This document shows, one piece after another, positions 25,363 to 33,936 of a stretch of 35,357 bases of DNA. Location of the stretch: positions 1-35,357 of the forward strand of contig CAYMSO010000013.1 of assembly GCA_964393185.1 (NCBI GenBank), written 5' to 3'. The position numbers and the translations under genes were made by a program. Each line of letters opens with the position of its first letter. Positions within the stretch are counted from its first letter, which is position 1. The stretch is from CAYMSO01 sp964393185 (GTDB taxonomy: Bacteria > Patescibacteriota > Dojkabacteria > J137). The notes under the pieces were generated by a model. The model searched no databases and was not told the DNA's origin. It saw only the letters and a list, made by a program, of their open reading frames with translations.

Positions 25363-25572
25363 ATGCCCAAATATAATCACGAAATGGAATTATCTTTACC
25401 TCTTGAATGGTCACAGAATAGCAGAGAACTAATAAATGACTTTGATACAGAAAGCGCTTCTGTTCGGACAAGGTCTCGAAATAATATTCGACCACAAAAA
25501 ACTGGGCCTAGAAGTTGGGATAGATTTTACAAAGATCTGGGGACTACAGATGATGTAAAATTTGTATATTGA
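25363..25572 (+). CDS. Short hypothetical protein
   Basis: 69 aa from ATG 25363 (a TTG at 25357 is less likely). Polar, Arg/Asn-rich middle and aromatic end (SWDRFYKDLG). TGCTAAATTAG about 45 bp upstream also precedes the nucleotidyltransferase gene at 28525 and may be a shared -10 region. It converges with the next gene, 19 bp apart. No family recognised; modest confidence that it is expressed. Confidence 0.5.
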   Translation: MPKYNHEMELSLPLEWSQNSRELINDFDTESASVRTRSRNNIRPQKTGPRSWDRFYKDLGTTDDVKFVY

Positions 25573-25591
25573 TCGTAACGTACAAGCAAAG

Positions 25592-26071
25592 TCATTTGCT
25601 ATTTGTTTGGAACAATGAGATAACAAAATGACTCGACTTTTCCAAATGCCAGTCTTTTGGTATGTGGATAAAAGAATATTTAGTATTTAGACAATTATCT
25701 TGAATAGCTTTCAAAATTAAATAACCTGATTTATTACATGGACCGTTTGTTGTTGTGGCCGATAAGTATACTTGTTCTGAGGGTTTTAGAATCCAATTAG
25801 AAATATAGTAGTCTGATGCATCTTCTATAATTTTCTTTTTTCCATAATAATTGATAAATTTAGTTTCTATTCTTGCCCTTTTAGCTCCTTTTCTAAAATC
25901 TGCGATACCTAAAACAAAGTCGTAGTTACCATCAGTTATTTTTTTGATGAGTAGAGTAGAGCGTTTTGCCTTGGGACCAAGAATGTATGTGTCTATATTA
26001 TTAAGTTGTTTAAGTAGTTTGTAACTTTTACGCCACGGACTAAAAAAAGTATAAAGAAGAATTTTAGACAT
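25592..26071 (-). CDS. Pyroglutamyl-peptidase I-like (C15 family) cysteine peptidase
   Basis: This 159-aa protein follows the C15 pattern. An N-terminal ILLYTFFSPW replaces the usual TGFEPFG. E69 lies in RARIETKFIN (family RxSxERxAxN), C112 in TNGPCNKSGYL (family GxYxCN) and H136 in YSFIHIPKDW (family GFIHVP). All three catalytic positions are kept, but it is about 45-55 residues shorter than usual enzymes. The family removes N-terminal pyroglutamate. Third gene in the VIT-Nudix-peptidase operon, its ATG overlapping the Nudix stop as TAATG. The assignment is by motif only and specificity may differ. Confidence 0.7.
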   Translation of the reverse strand: MSKILLYTFFSPWRKSYKLLKQLNNIDTYILGPKAKRSTLLIKKITDGNYDFVLGIADFRKGAKRARIETKFINYYGKKKIIEDASDYYISNWILKPSEQVYLSATTTNGPCNKSGYLILKAIQDNCLNTKYSFIHIPKDWHLEKSSHFVISLFQTNSK

Positions 26072-26559
26072 TAATTTACTAATTTAATCACTTCTAAATA
26101 TTCAGGTCGGTTGTCTAAATAAGGAAGGTATTTAGGAACTTCGTCATAAGCTATAAATTGCGCCTGCTTCATTGTATGAATATCGTCCTCTCTTTCGTTA
26201 ATTGAAAGCTTTATCTCGTTTGAAAGCTCTTCTACCTTTAGAAAATATCTGATTTGGAGATAAGGTATATTATTCCAATTTTCATCTCCTTCTATTAAGT
26301 AATAACCGAACATAAAAGGAGTAACCTTGCGTAAATCCAAAGTAATTCCTGTTTCCTCGAATAGCTCCCTTTTCATAGTATCTAAATGGCTTTCGCCGCT
26401 TTTTGGCTTACCTCCAGGTAGCTGAAAATGATTCCCATCTCCAGATACAACTGGCATTTTATAATCTTTGGTTATATACCATGTATAAATTTGATTAACT
26501 CTTAATTCTGAATGTTCACCTAAGATGATCCTAGATGTAAACCATGTGTAATCGCTCAT
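26071..26559 (-). CDS. Nudix hydrolase
   Basis: This 162-aa protein has a complete Nudix box from G50 to I72: G-x5-E56-x7-R64-E65-L-x-E68-E69-x-G71-I. It hydrolyses a nucleoside-diphosphate-linked compound with a divalent metal; the exact substrate is not readable. Coupled by a 1-bp overlap to the peptidase-like gene and 33 bp behind the VIT gene. Confidence 0.93.
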   Translation of the reverse strand: MSDYTWFTSRIILGEHSELRVNQIYTWYITKDYKMPVVSGDGNHFQLPGGKPKSGESHLDTMKRELFEETGITLDLRKVTPFMFGYYLIEGDENWNNIPYLQIRYFLKVEELSNEIKLSINEREDDIHTMKQAQFIAYDEVPKYLPYLDNRPEYLEVIKLVN

Positions 26560-26592
26560 GTATAATTCATTAAAATTTAATAAGCCTATTTA

Positions 26593-27285
26593 TTATCTAA
26601 ATAGTAAACCTATAGCAAAAGCAACAAGTGCAGCTATCCCTCCAATTATAACTACTTCAAAAACTTTACTATAAAAATTTCCGCCACTACTTTGCCATCT
26701 AACTATGCCTAGCAAAAATAATGCCAGAAAAGATGAGCTAAAGGAAGCGATTCTTGATTCTATTGAATCACCGAGAAATATGAATGGCATTAGTGGAATT
26801 GAGCCAAAGAATACAAAGGATAGAAAAGTAATCATCCCCTTTTTTGCGGGTTTATTGCTTTGAATGTTAGGTAAGTTATATTCAAAACTAGCAATAAAGC
26901 TTATCCATAATTGATTATTTGATCTAAATATTGAAACTAATTTATTAATTTCAGAATCATCCATATTTTGGCTTTTTAGAATTTGAATGGTTCTATTTTG
27001 GAATTTTAAGGTATTGTGTTTTATTCCTGTTTCTATGTGTCGTAATTTTTTTGCTACTTCATCTATTTCTGCTCTTTCTGAAAGAAAATTACCTAGGCCC
27101 ATAGAAGTTGCATCACCAAACAAGTTAGCAAGTCCAAAAACAAGAACGACCAATCCCGATCCTACAAATACATTTTCTGAACTAGATCCCACAAAACTAG
27201 CTACTATAGCAAATGTAGTAACTATTCCATCATTGCCTCCATAAATTATTTCTGGAATGTATTTTGTAAAAAATTTTAAATTCAT
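26593..27285 (-). CDS. VIT1/CCC1-family iron/manganese transporter
   Basis: 230 aa from ATG 27285; an upstream TTG at 27342 would add an odd Trp-rich leader. YGGNDGIVTTFAIVASFVG and DATSMGLGNFLSERAE are the family's first-helix and cytoplasmic-loop signatures. About five membrane helices (two, a charged loop of about 75 residues, then three) match VIT1/CCC1. The family exports Fe2+ or Mn2+ from the cytoplasm. It heads the minus-strand operon with Nudix and peptidase-like genes. Confidence 0.9.
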   Translation of the reverse strand: MNLKFFTKYIPEIIYGGNDGIVTTFAIVASFVGSSSENVFVGSGLVVLVFGLANLFGDATSMGLGNFLSERAEIDEVAKKLRHIETGIKHNTLKFQNRTIQILKSQNMDDSEINKLVSIFRSNNQLWISFIASFEYNLPNIQSNKPAKKGMITFLSFVFFGSIPLMPFIFLGDSIESRIASFSSSFLALFLLGIVRWQSSGGNFYSKVFEVVIIGGIAALVAFAIGLLFR

Positions 27286-27361
27286 ATAACTACTAATTAC
27301 TAACCCATTCAGGAACGCCATCCAAATCCATTTGCATATCAATAAGATTAACAGACTGAAT

Positions 27362-28332
27362 TTATTTCTTATCTACAATAACCTCTACTGCCCAACCTTT
27401 TTGTGCTTCCGGATCCCACGCTTGCCCAGGAAACATAAATTGCCAATCGAATGAATTACTTTTTTTCCATTAAAGTCTTCCATTCTCTGTCGTACATGAG
27501 GGTGACCACCAATAACTAGATCCGCACCTGCGGAAGTTTAGATATTTGCCCACTGAATTTGTAAATCGTTTGGCTCGCTAACATGTTCATCACCTGCTTC
27601 TGAATATACTATTACTAAATCTGCTTGTGTCTTTGCATCTTGAATGCTTTGTCTAACTAACCATTCACAAAAACAAGCAGTTCCTGGAGTGTATTGATCA
27701 GCAATATTAAATGCATACTCTGCGCTATTAAATGCTAAGAAAGCTATTTTTGTACCATTAATTTCTTTAACTAAAGGAGTAAAAGCTTCTGTCTGATTCG
27801 CACCCGCACCAAACGAATCTATGCTTGCTTCTTTTAGCAATTGGATTGTATGAGTAACACTTAGAGGTCCATAATCTCTTGTATGATTTGTTGCATAACT
27901 AAAGGCATCTATACCTGCTTCTTTAAAAACTCTTACAGATTCTTTTGGAATGCTAAAAGTATAACCTTTCCCGGGATTAGGTTCGCCCACACTTGCGCCA
28001 TCTATTGTTGCTTCTAGTTTTCCTACAACATAATCATATTCTTGAAATTTAGCCATAACTCTATATAAAGGATTATAGCTCGAATCATTTACAACTCTAC
28101 TACCTAAAGGTTCTAATAATGCTGTGTCTCCAAAAAACAATAGTTTGGCATCGGTTCTTGGTTTAATAGGTAATTGAGGAATAGAAACTGGATAAGATAT
28201 TACTTGAGCTTCTTGTTTATTAATAGCATTTGTTGTTCCTTGATCTTCCTTACCAACAATCAAAAAAATCATTGTAATAAGAAATAGTGAAAATAATAAA
28301 ACAAAAAGTGATGATTTTTTTAATTTTTTCAT
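27362..28332 (-). pseudogene. CapA-type (PGA synthesis) metallophosphatase-fold protein, broken
   Basis: From ATG 28332 a signal/anchor helix (about 8-26) precedes a CapA-like domain: LLFFGDTALL, VGKLEATID, YATNHTRDYG, then VIVYSEAGDEH. The usual HxG position of the last motif appears as EAG. TAA at 27538-27540 stops the frame, but the family continues in the same frame (SAGADLVIGGHPHV, VIHSIGN). A one-base loss in the A-run at 27437-27439 then shifts it; the next frame gives MFPGQAWDP through a stop at 27362. Two lesions plus a changed key residue indicate decay, although assembly errors could explain the first two. Intact relatives have roles in polyglutamate/capsule export. Confidence 0.8.
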
Positions 28333-28524
28333 AGCAAAGTATACATCTCTTTTTACACCATTATAAGATTTTGAAATTAATTCTCTAATCAATAAAAAAT
28401 TACGGAGAGAAATCCATAGTTTTATATTGTTAAGGAAGAAGCTTAATTTAAGATTAGTTTACAATAAAAACCTCTAGTTAAATTCTATACAAAAGTGCTA
28501 AATTAGTATGTTTAAAATTATTTT

Positions 28525-29268
28525 ATGAATGATGTGATTGGGGTTATCTTGGCAGCAGGCAAAAGTACCAGAATGAATCTTGAAGGAAAAAATAAAACTT
28601 CATTAGAACTGAACGGAAAATCTTTAGTTCAATATGGCGTAGACTTATTAAGTGAAACATGCGATAACATATGCATTGTAGTAGGGGCATATTCAGATAG
28701 TGTAAAGCAGGCCATACAAGATAGTTCTAAAATTTTTTTTGCATTGCAAAAAGAACAACTTGGTACAGGTCATGCAGTATTAGAAGCAATAAATGAAATA
28801 GAAAAAAGAAGATTAGTAACCAAACATATCGTTATAGGATACGGTGACCACATGTATAAGTACGACTCAGCAACGATTAAAGAATTTGTGCAATACCATA
28901 GAGATAATCAGAACTATATAACCCTAATCTCCACTATTCATGACAATCCAGACTTTTTAGGCTGGGGAAGAGTAGTTAGGGATAGTTCAGGAAATGTTAA
29001 AGAAATAATAGAGCAAAAAAATGCTACTGATGATCAAAGAAAAATTACAGAAGTCAATGCCGGTTTTTATATTGTGGATTATGGAGTTATAAAGGACTTA
29101 CTATCTAGGATCAAACCTAATAGTATAAGTAAAGAAATTTATCTTACAGATATAGTAGATATAGCACATAAAAAGAATTTGAAAGTTGGAGCTTTCAAAG
29201 TGGATTTCGAAAAGGTAGGTTATGGAATTAATACTCAAGAACACCTAGACATTGCAAAGAATTCTTAG
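28525..29268 (+). CDS. GlmU-N-like sugar nucleotidyltransferase
   Basis: This 247-aa GT-A fold enzyme has GVILAAGKSTRM at the N-terminus (canonical LAAGxGTRM, here Ser for the second Gly), LGTGHAV (nucleotide binding), GYGDHMYKYD, VNAGFYIVD and KEIYLTDIVD. Together these are closest to the pyrophosphorylase half of GlmU. There is no left-handed beta-helix acetyltransferase half, so it is a stand-alone uridylyltransferase, probably for a sugar-1-phosphate such as GlcNAc-1-P. It is divergent from the broken capA gene. It could feed the envelope glycosyltransferases elsewhere in the window. Confidence 0.88.
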   Translation: MNDVIGVILAAGKSTRMNLEGKNKTSLELNGKSLVQYGVDLLSETCDNICIVVGAYSDSVKQAIQDSSKIFFALQKEQLGTGHAVLEAINEIEKRRLVTKHIVIGYGDHMYKYDSATIKEFVQYHRDNQNYITLISTIHDNPDFLGWGRVVRDSSGNVKEIIEQKNATDDQRKITEVNAGFYIVDYGVIKDLLSRIKPNSISKEIYLTDIVDIAHKKNLKVGAFKVDFEKVGYGINTQEHLDIAKNS

Positions 29269-29269
29269 T

Positions 29270-29458
29270 TTAAATAGGTTCTTTGTATATAAATAAATTA
29301 GTAACTATCGGTATGCTAAGTACTTTACGGTGATGGAATCTTCTAAGCTTAGCTCCAGGGAAAATCTCCTTCCATTTTGAATAAGACAGGAATACCAAAT
29401 GTTCGTAATCACCTTCTTTACTTTGATAATAAATACCTATTCTTTTGAGCTTTTTCAT
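29270..29458 (-). pseudogene. Short C-terminal-like fragment, unknown
   Basis: 63 codons from the internal ATG at 29458, encoding a basic, aromatic stretch (HLVFLSYSKWKEIFPGAKLR) that looks like the end of a larger enzyme. The reading frame continues to 29551, but that part lies opposite another coding-like frame. The family is not recognisable. I treat it as a fragment left by rearrangement. Confidence 0.35.
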
Positions 29459-30008
29459 CAAAAACTTTAGTGAGGCAGTAGAAGCCGGAATCACTAAGCT
29501 TAAACTATTAGCAAACGAGGCAAAATCGGTTAGTGTAAGACAAGCAGCCATGGAAACTCTTCAAAATAAAAGATTAAAACCTGTGTGGTAAATTTGTTCG
29601 AGCTAAAATTCACCGTTCAAATTCTTTGTTTTTAGGCTTTAAAGGTAGTAAAATCAACTTCCTTTCTACCCGCTGGAGCACATATTCCGAAGCACCAGAA
29701 TTTTATCGGCCGATCAACTAGGACCTATTTTATGTGAATATTCCGACCTAAGAAAATATTTAGTACTACAATTGCCTTTAGATAGTAATCCAACAATTAC
29801 ATTTATGGAATATGGCGGTCAACCTTTAACCAGTCTAGGACTTATTGCTACCTACCAAAGATCTAGGGTATTAAAAATGATCAAATCATTTGGCGGAACC
29901 ATCGAAGGCTCAGCTTTAAACGAACTAAATCATCCAAGGCACTATCTTCAAGTAGAAAGATGGAAACTTGCTGTTATAGATATTTTGTTTTATATAAACA
30001 AACATTGA
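29433..30008 (+). pseudogene. Frameshifted gene remnant, unidentified
   Basis: Three abutting or overlapping open stretches in different plus frames read like one protein. 29433-29591 ends NKRLKPVW. 29578-29721 contains AKIHRSNSLFLGFKG and STRWSTYSEAPEFYR. 29652-30008 contains DQLGPILCEYSDLRKYL and LNHPRHYLQVERW. Two single-base shifts, near 29588 and near 29705, would join them into about 190 residues. No plausible start codon exists in the first two. I do not recognise the family. The final 78 codons (from about 29772) could still be translated. Confidence 0.5.
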
Positions 30009-30153
30009 TATTTGTATCAAGGCTTGCATAAGTTCGAAAAGACATTGGCACATTCATATTAAATAATGACGATATTTAACCAGCTAACTAAGCTTTACCA
30101 TAAAGCATATAGTCTAAATATAAATTCTAAGATATTCTTAAATTAACTAGTCA

Positions 30154-31041
30154 TTATCTTTTCATCAACTTCTTCAATCTCTCGTAATTTGGAGTTATAA
30201 GTTCAGGGATATTCTCCCTATAAGAGAAGAATAATATTCTTAAAGCATGGCCTAAATAATAAAGTTTTTCCCGCTCCTTTTCTTCTTGATTCATATCTAG
30301 ATAATTATTATATATTTTAAGCATTTGCTTATTATCTTTTACCAGAAATAACCTTATTCTTGCAAAGTCGTACAGTGGATCGCCATAGTTTGCATCAGAC
30401 CAATCTATAATCGCCTTAATCTGTGTATCATCAGCTATTATATTTCCACCATGTATATCCGAATGCAAAAGTGAGTATTCCAGAGGCTCCTTAATTTTAC
30501 TTATTGATTCGTTAATTTCTTGAAGAGTCTGTTTAATTAATCCTGCATCGAATCGATTATCTTGCATTAAATCATTCCATTTGTAGTATGAATGATTGTT
30601 TGTATATTCAAGACCAAAAAATTCCTTCCAGCTAGTTCCGTTTCCATCATAGACGCTTTTGAAATCTCCCGCTAACTTTTCTTTAACTTTATGTATATTG
30701 GAAGTAATTTCTAAAATTTTTGGGAAATGTTTAATTATTGTGTCTGAATATAAGACTTCCAGCATTTTGCCTTCTATAAATTCAAAGATAGCAATTTTAT
30801 CTTCAATAGAATATGCTATAACTCTAGGAATTGGGATAGCTATCCCTTCATTCTTTATTCTATCTATTACCAAGGCATCCACTACTGCATTGTAATCTGC
30901 CTTAGTTATATATTTTTCTCCTTTTGATGTTTTAAACATAAAAACAATATGATCGAACCCTGATCGAGGGATATTTATATCTTTGATCTTTGTGTGAAGC
31001 AGTGCTTCTACTTTTTGAATAATATCCTTAGGAATATTCAT
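30154..31041 (-). CDS. Aminoglycoside-phosphotransferase-family kinase (APH/choline-kinase-like)
   Basis: This 295-aa protein has a kinase-like fold, with a lysine-bearing N-lobe (EKYITKADYNAV) and FEFIEGKML hinge. The catalytic HSDIHGGN holds H193, D195 and N200, and the metal motif IIDWSDANYGDP holds D213. These are the Brenner/DFG-equivalent motifs of APH proteins. The acceptor is unknown; most family members in such genomes are not antibiotic resistance genes. Divergent from the P-loop kinase gene across 118 bp. Confidence 0.88.
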   Translation of the reverse strand: MNIPKDIIQKVEALLHTKIKDINIPRSGFDHIVFMFKTSKGEKYITKADYNAVVDALVIDRIKNEGIAIPIPRVIAYSIEDKIAIFEFIEGKMLEVLYSDTIIKHFPKILEITSNIHKVKEKLAGDFKSVYDGNGTSWKEFFGLEYTNNHSYYKWNDLMQDNRFDAGLIKQTLQEINESISKIKEPLEYSLLHSDIHGGNIIADDTQIKAIIDWSDANYGDPLYDFARIRLFLVKDNKQMLKIYNNYLDMNQEEKEREKLYYLGHALRILFFSYRENIPELITPNYERLKKLMKR

Positions 31042-31159
31042 ATCTAGGATTATATCAATTTTTTAAGCGAATCAGTTTCAATGCTTTAACGTCTATTTAC
31101 AATAACGTGAAAAACCTAGTAGCCTTCAGATATTTATACTTATCTGTTAATATTTAGCT

Positions 31160-31774
31160 GTGAAAAAAGTAATAGGTATAACAGGAAGAAGCTGCAGTGG
31201 CAAATCTACGCTAGCACAAGAACTTAATCAGCAGTTATCTGACTCCGTTCATATAGATATAGATGATTTTTTTGATTATGCAGCTGATTTTGACTGCGAA
31301 AATCCTGGAAAAGTAGAATTAAAATCGATGAGTGACATTCTCTTAGCCTTGCAAAAGCTTAAACAGGGAGAAAATGCTAATTTTAAGAAGTACAATTTTA
31401 AAGATAAATTAATATTAGATAATATGGTAAGCCACTATGCAGCTTCTGAATACATAATTGTAGAAGGTGCATTAGTTTTCTGGAATAAAGAATTAAGAAA
31501 TACATTCGATTTAAAAGTATTTGTAGATGTTCCTAACGACATTTGTTTACAAAGAAGATTAGAGAGAGGATTAAGTACATTAGAAAAGGGTTCACTACAT
31601 TATAAAGAAACTGAGCAATATATTTTAAATAGATGGGCAAAAATAGCTTATCAATGGGATAATTTCTTACAACCTTTAAAAAAACATGCTGATATCGTAA
31701 TATCTCACCCTGAAAAAGGAATAAAAAGAGTTATAGAAGCTATTAAACAAAACTACTCATCACTCCATATTTAG
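31160..31774 (+). CDS. Uridine-kinase-like P-loop kinase
   Basis: This 204-aa protein has a GTG start. P-loop GRSCSGKST (9-17), then HIDIDDFFDY with the Asp of the acceptor site, IIVEGALVFW (Walker-B-like), and DVPNDICLQRRLERG (lid arginines). This matches the uridine kinase/phosphoribulokinase/nicotinamide riboside kinase group, which phosphorylates a nucleoside or small metabolite. TATACT at 31135-31140 may be the -10, about 20 nt before the start. Confidence 0.85.
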   Translation: MKKVIGITGRSCSGKSTLAQELNQQLSDSVHIDIDDFFDYAADFDCENPGKVELKSMSDILLALQKLKQGENANFKKYNFKDKLILDNMVSHYAASEYIIVEGALVFWNKELRNTFDLKVFVDVPNDICLQRRLERGLSTLEKGSLHYKETEQYILNRWAKIAYQWDNFLQPLKKHADIVISHPEKGIKRVIEAIKQNYSSLHI

Positions 31775-32092
31775 GACTAAGTCTAATTTTCTAGCTATCA
31801 ATGAATTTTTTAACTTTTAATTTTCACGTGTTTGATTAGAATCTGAATAATAGAATAATGGATTAATTTTTTAGGCTTTTATACTAGAATTGCATTAAGA
31901 ATATGACACTGTAAATTTAGCAATTATTGTACGTTTAGATAATCCGGTTGCTCTAATGGAATGTTAGTCACCAAAACAACCTACGTATACCCAAGTAGGG
32001 ACTCTATAAGGCTAAAAGTGCTTGCACTATGTAAAGAATAACTGCGAGGTTCAAGAAGGTTAATTTTCCTAGTTAATTTCGTTTGATATATA

Positions 32093-32114
32093 ACTGACAA
32101 TTTTGCGACGGTAT
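32093..32114 (-). mobile_element. Solo IS terminal inverted repeat (remnant)
   Basis: On the minus strand ACCGTCGCAAAATTGTCAGT matches the left end of the IS at 33937 (ACCGTCCCGAAATTGTCAGT) at 18 of 20 bases. No matching opposite end or transposase is found near it, so it is a scar of a related element. Confidence 0.6.
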
Positions 32115-32118
32115 CGAA

Positions 32119-32149
32119 TGACCCCAAGGGGACTCATATCGAACACCTT
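32119..32149 (+). repeat. Short diverged copy (R0) of TGACCCC...TCGAACACC repeat
   Basis: TGACCCC (32119-32125) and TCGAACACC (32139-32147) occur with nearly the spacing seen in R1 (33075) and R2 (34862). The inner bases differ, and CCCCaaGGGG makes a small hairpin here. It lies 18 bp beyond the stop of the TrpF-like gene. Confidence 0.6.
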
Positions 32150-32167
32150 TAAATCAATTTTAGATTT

Positions 32168-32845
32168 TTATAAAGCTATAGAATTTGCTTCTGATACAAA
32201 CCTTTTTACTAATTCAATATCTTTTTGCATATGATTAGAATCAAATACATCAGTTTTTGTCATAGAATCTACTCCCCATGGTTTTACTTTTAAAATACAA
32301 TCTTTTACATTATCTGGTCCCAAACCTCCAGACATTATGACTTTTGTATTAACTTCGTTGACAAAACTCTTTGCTAAATCCCAATTATTAAGTTGACCAG
32401 TTGCTCCCATTTCTTTGTGACCATGAATTACTGTCTCAAGAATAATCATGTCAGTAACTTCAGCAACTTGTTTTCCAAATTCTATTGAAGATTCATCTAA
32501 CAAAGGAAGACCATTGGTTATCTCAATACCTAGGCTTTGAAGTCTATCCCGCAACTCACCACGTTTGTCTAATTCCAATTTCTCAAAAGTTGCTAAGGTT
32601 TGCATAATATCTGGTCGTAAGTTAAAAGCAATATCATAAATTTCCTCAATGTTATTTGAAGCAGTAATTATTACACTTTTTGTTTTGCCTTTTAAATCAT
32701 TCACGATATTCTTACCTTCCTCATAGGATAATTCCCAAGGTACATCTTTTTGATTACCAACTCTTATTCCGACATGGTTAACACCAGCTTTAGCACACAT
32801 AAGAGCCTGATCCGAATTTGTAATACTAAATATTTGAGTAATCAT
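32168..32845 (-). CDS. TrpF-like (phosphoribosylanthranilate isomerase superfamily) barrel lacking catalytic residues
   Basis: This 225-aa (beta/alpha)8 protein has the TrpF frame: an N-terminal ITNSDQALMCAKAGVNHVGI, GATGQLNNWD, and the phosphate-binding MSGGLGPDNV (171-180) and KPWGVDSM. The catalytic Cys of KICG is Phe6 (QIFSIT), and the catalytic Asp of LLD is Glu137 (IILET). It is therefore unlikely to be a true tryptophan-pathway isomerase, and no trp gene is nearby. It probably keeps a phosphosugar ligand. ATG start; ends 18 bp before repeat R0. Confidence 0.8.
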   Translation of the reverse strand: MITQIFSITNSDQALMCAKAGVNHVGIRVGNQKDVPWELSYEEGKNIVNDLKGKTKSVIITASNNIEEIYDIAFNLRPDIMQTLATFEKLELDKRGELRDRLQSLGIEITNGLPLLDESSIEFGKQVAEVTDMIILETVIHGHKEMGATGQLNNWDLAKSFVNEVNTKVIMSGGLGPDNVKDCILKVKPWGVDSMTKTDVFDSNHMQKDIELVKRFVSEANSIAL

Positions 32846-33229
32846 ATATTTTGTAAACTAATATAATTATCAAAAGTATACATCAATTAAATTTTACTTA
32901 CTCGGATTTGGTAAATTTCATTTTAATATTTTTACAAAAAGAGGTTTTTATCGAACACCAGAATAATATTATACAGTAAAGGCAAAAAGCCTGTTTTAAG
33001 AATTTAGCCGCCATGGGGTAAGTGTTGAAGAATCGAACTGTAAGCCTTATTGGTATTATGTATTGGAATAATCATGACCCCACGTAGTGAAATGTCGAAC
33101 ACCTTATTCGAAGCTATAAAGTCCTTCCTACAATTGTTTTCAGAGATCAACTTTTTACTCAAGAATTCACAATTTGCTTTAAACTTTTAGCTAAGATAGG
33201 TCACTTATTCGCATTTAGGATCTGTTCAT
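32846..33229. other. Intergenic region, upstream half unexplained
   Basis: 33075-33220 is repeat R1 (separate entry). 32846-33074 has no gene. A lone TCGAACACC lies at 32951-32959, and AGGC-aaaaa-GCCT followed by GTTTT near 32981 could be a weak terminator. Confidence 0.45.
33075..33220. repeat. 146-bp dispersed repeat R1 with relic of a CYTH gene end
   Basis: Matches 34862-35007 without gaps at about 90% identity by eye. Read on the minus strand, its right end encodes ILNANK and a TGA stop, parallel to ILNLNK and the TAA stop of the CYTH gene in R2. R1 is thus a copy of that gene's last codons plus its downstream DNA. Confidence 0.8.
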
Positions 33230-33850
33230 TTAATCGGTTATTCTGAACATTTGTCCTGCTAATTTGATAAATTCATCTTTAGTTTCAGGTGTATTGTCAT
33301 AATGCATCGGAATTACATTCTTAATAGATTTGAATTTCTTAATAAAATTAAAAGCTTCATTAGGTCCAAACGTATAAAATCCTCCTACTGGAATTAACAC
33401 ATAGTCAGTATCGAGATTGGAAACTTCAACCCCTGATTCATAATATATATCTCCTGCAAAATAAATACTTTGGCCTTCCACTTTTATCAGAAACCCAAAA
33501 TTTTCACTAAGTGGTGAGGATATATTTGGCCCATGATCTACGTTGAAAATATTAACAGTTACATCTTGACTTAACTGTACAAAGTCATTATCTTTTATCA
33601 CTTTGAGTACAAGGTTTTTTTCTTCAACTTGCAATTTACATTCACTATTAAGATAAATTACTTTTGGATTTAAAGCTTTAATTTGAGGTAATGAGAAATG
33701 ATCTCCGTGTATGTGAGATACAAGTAAAGCATCAACATTAATATTTGATAGAGATTCAATTGGAGTTTTATTACCAATATCGATAGCTAGTTTAAATCCC
33801 ACACTAGTTTCAATTATAAATCCAGATTGTTCAAATTTTCTTATCTTCAT
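33230..33850 (-). CDS. Metallo-beta-lactamase-fold hydrolase (UlaG/YtkL-like)
   Basis: This 206-aa protein has HIHGDH (H46, H48, D50, H51) after VDALLVS, then FNVDHGPNI, IYFAGDIYYES (metal-bridging Asp), IPVGGFYTFGPNEA and a final MHYDNTP. This is the arrangement of small UlaG-like MBL hydrolases with two-metal sites. The substrate is unknown. Its stop codon lies about 10 bp beyond the end of repeat R1, so the repeat arrived or was kept directly at its 3' end. Confidence 0.9.
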   Translation of the reverse strand: MKIRKFEQSGFIIETSVGFKLAIDIGNKTPIESLSNINVDALLVSHIHGDHFSLPQIKALNPKVIYLNSECKLQVEEKNLVLKVIKDNDFVQLSQDVTVNIFNVDHGPNISSPLSENFGFLIKVEGQSIYFAGDIYYESGVEVSNLDTDYVLIPVGGFYTFGPNEAFNFIKKFKSIKNVIPMHYDNTPETKDEFIKLAGQMFRITD

Positions 33851-33936
33851 AATGATATTCTAACATTAATTATTTTCAGTGGAAACAAAGACTAAAAGGT
33901 TTATTAGGTATAATTTATAAAGGGAATTACGCAATT

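Larger units (their letters stand above)
31775..32167. other. Intergenic region with IS-end remnant
   Basis: No gene is supported. Only 32093-32149 is explained: an insertion-sequence end followed by a diverged repeat. 31775-32092 is AT-rich, without open frames over about 30 codons of credible composition or convincing structure. Confidence 0.5.

Noticed and set aside
27286..27342. N-terminal extension of the VIT protein from a TTG
   Set aside because: VIT proteins usually begin shortly before the first-helix motif; ATG 27285 fits and the extension is atypical.
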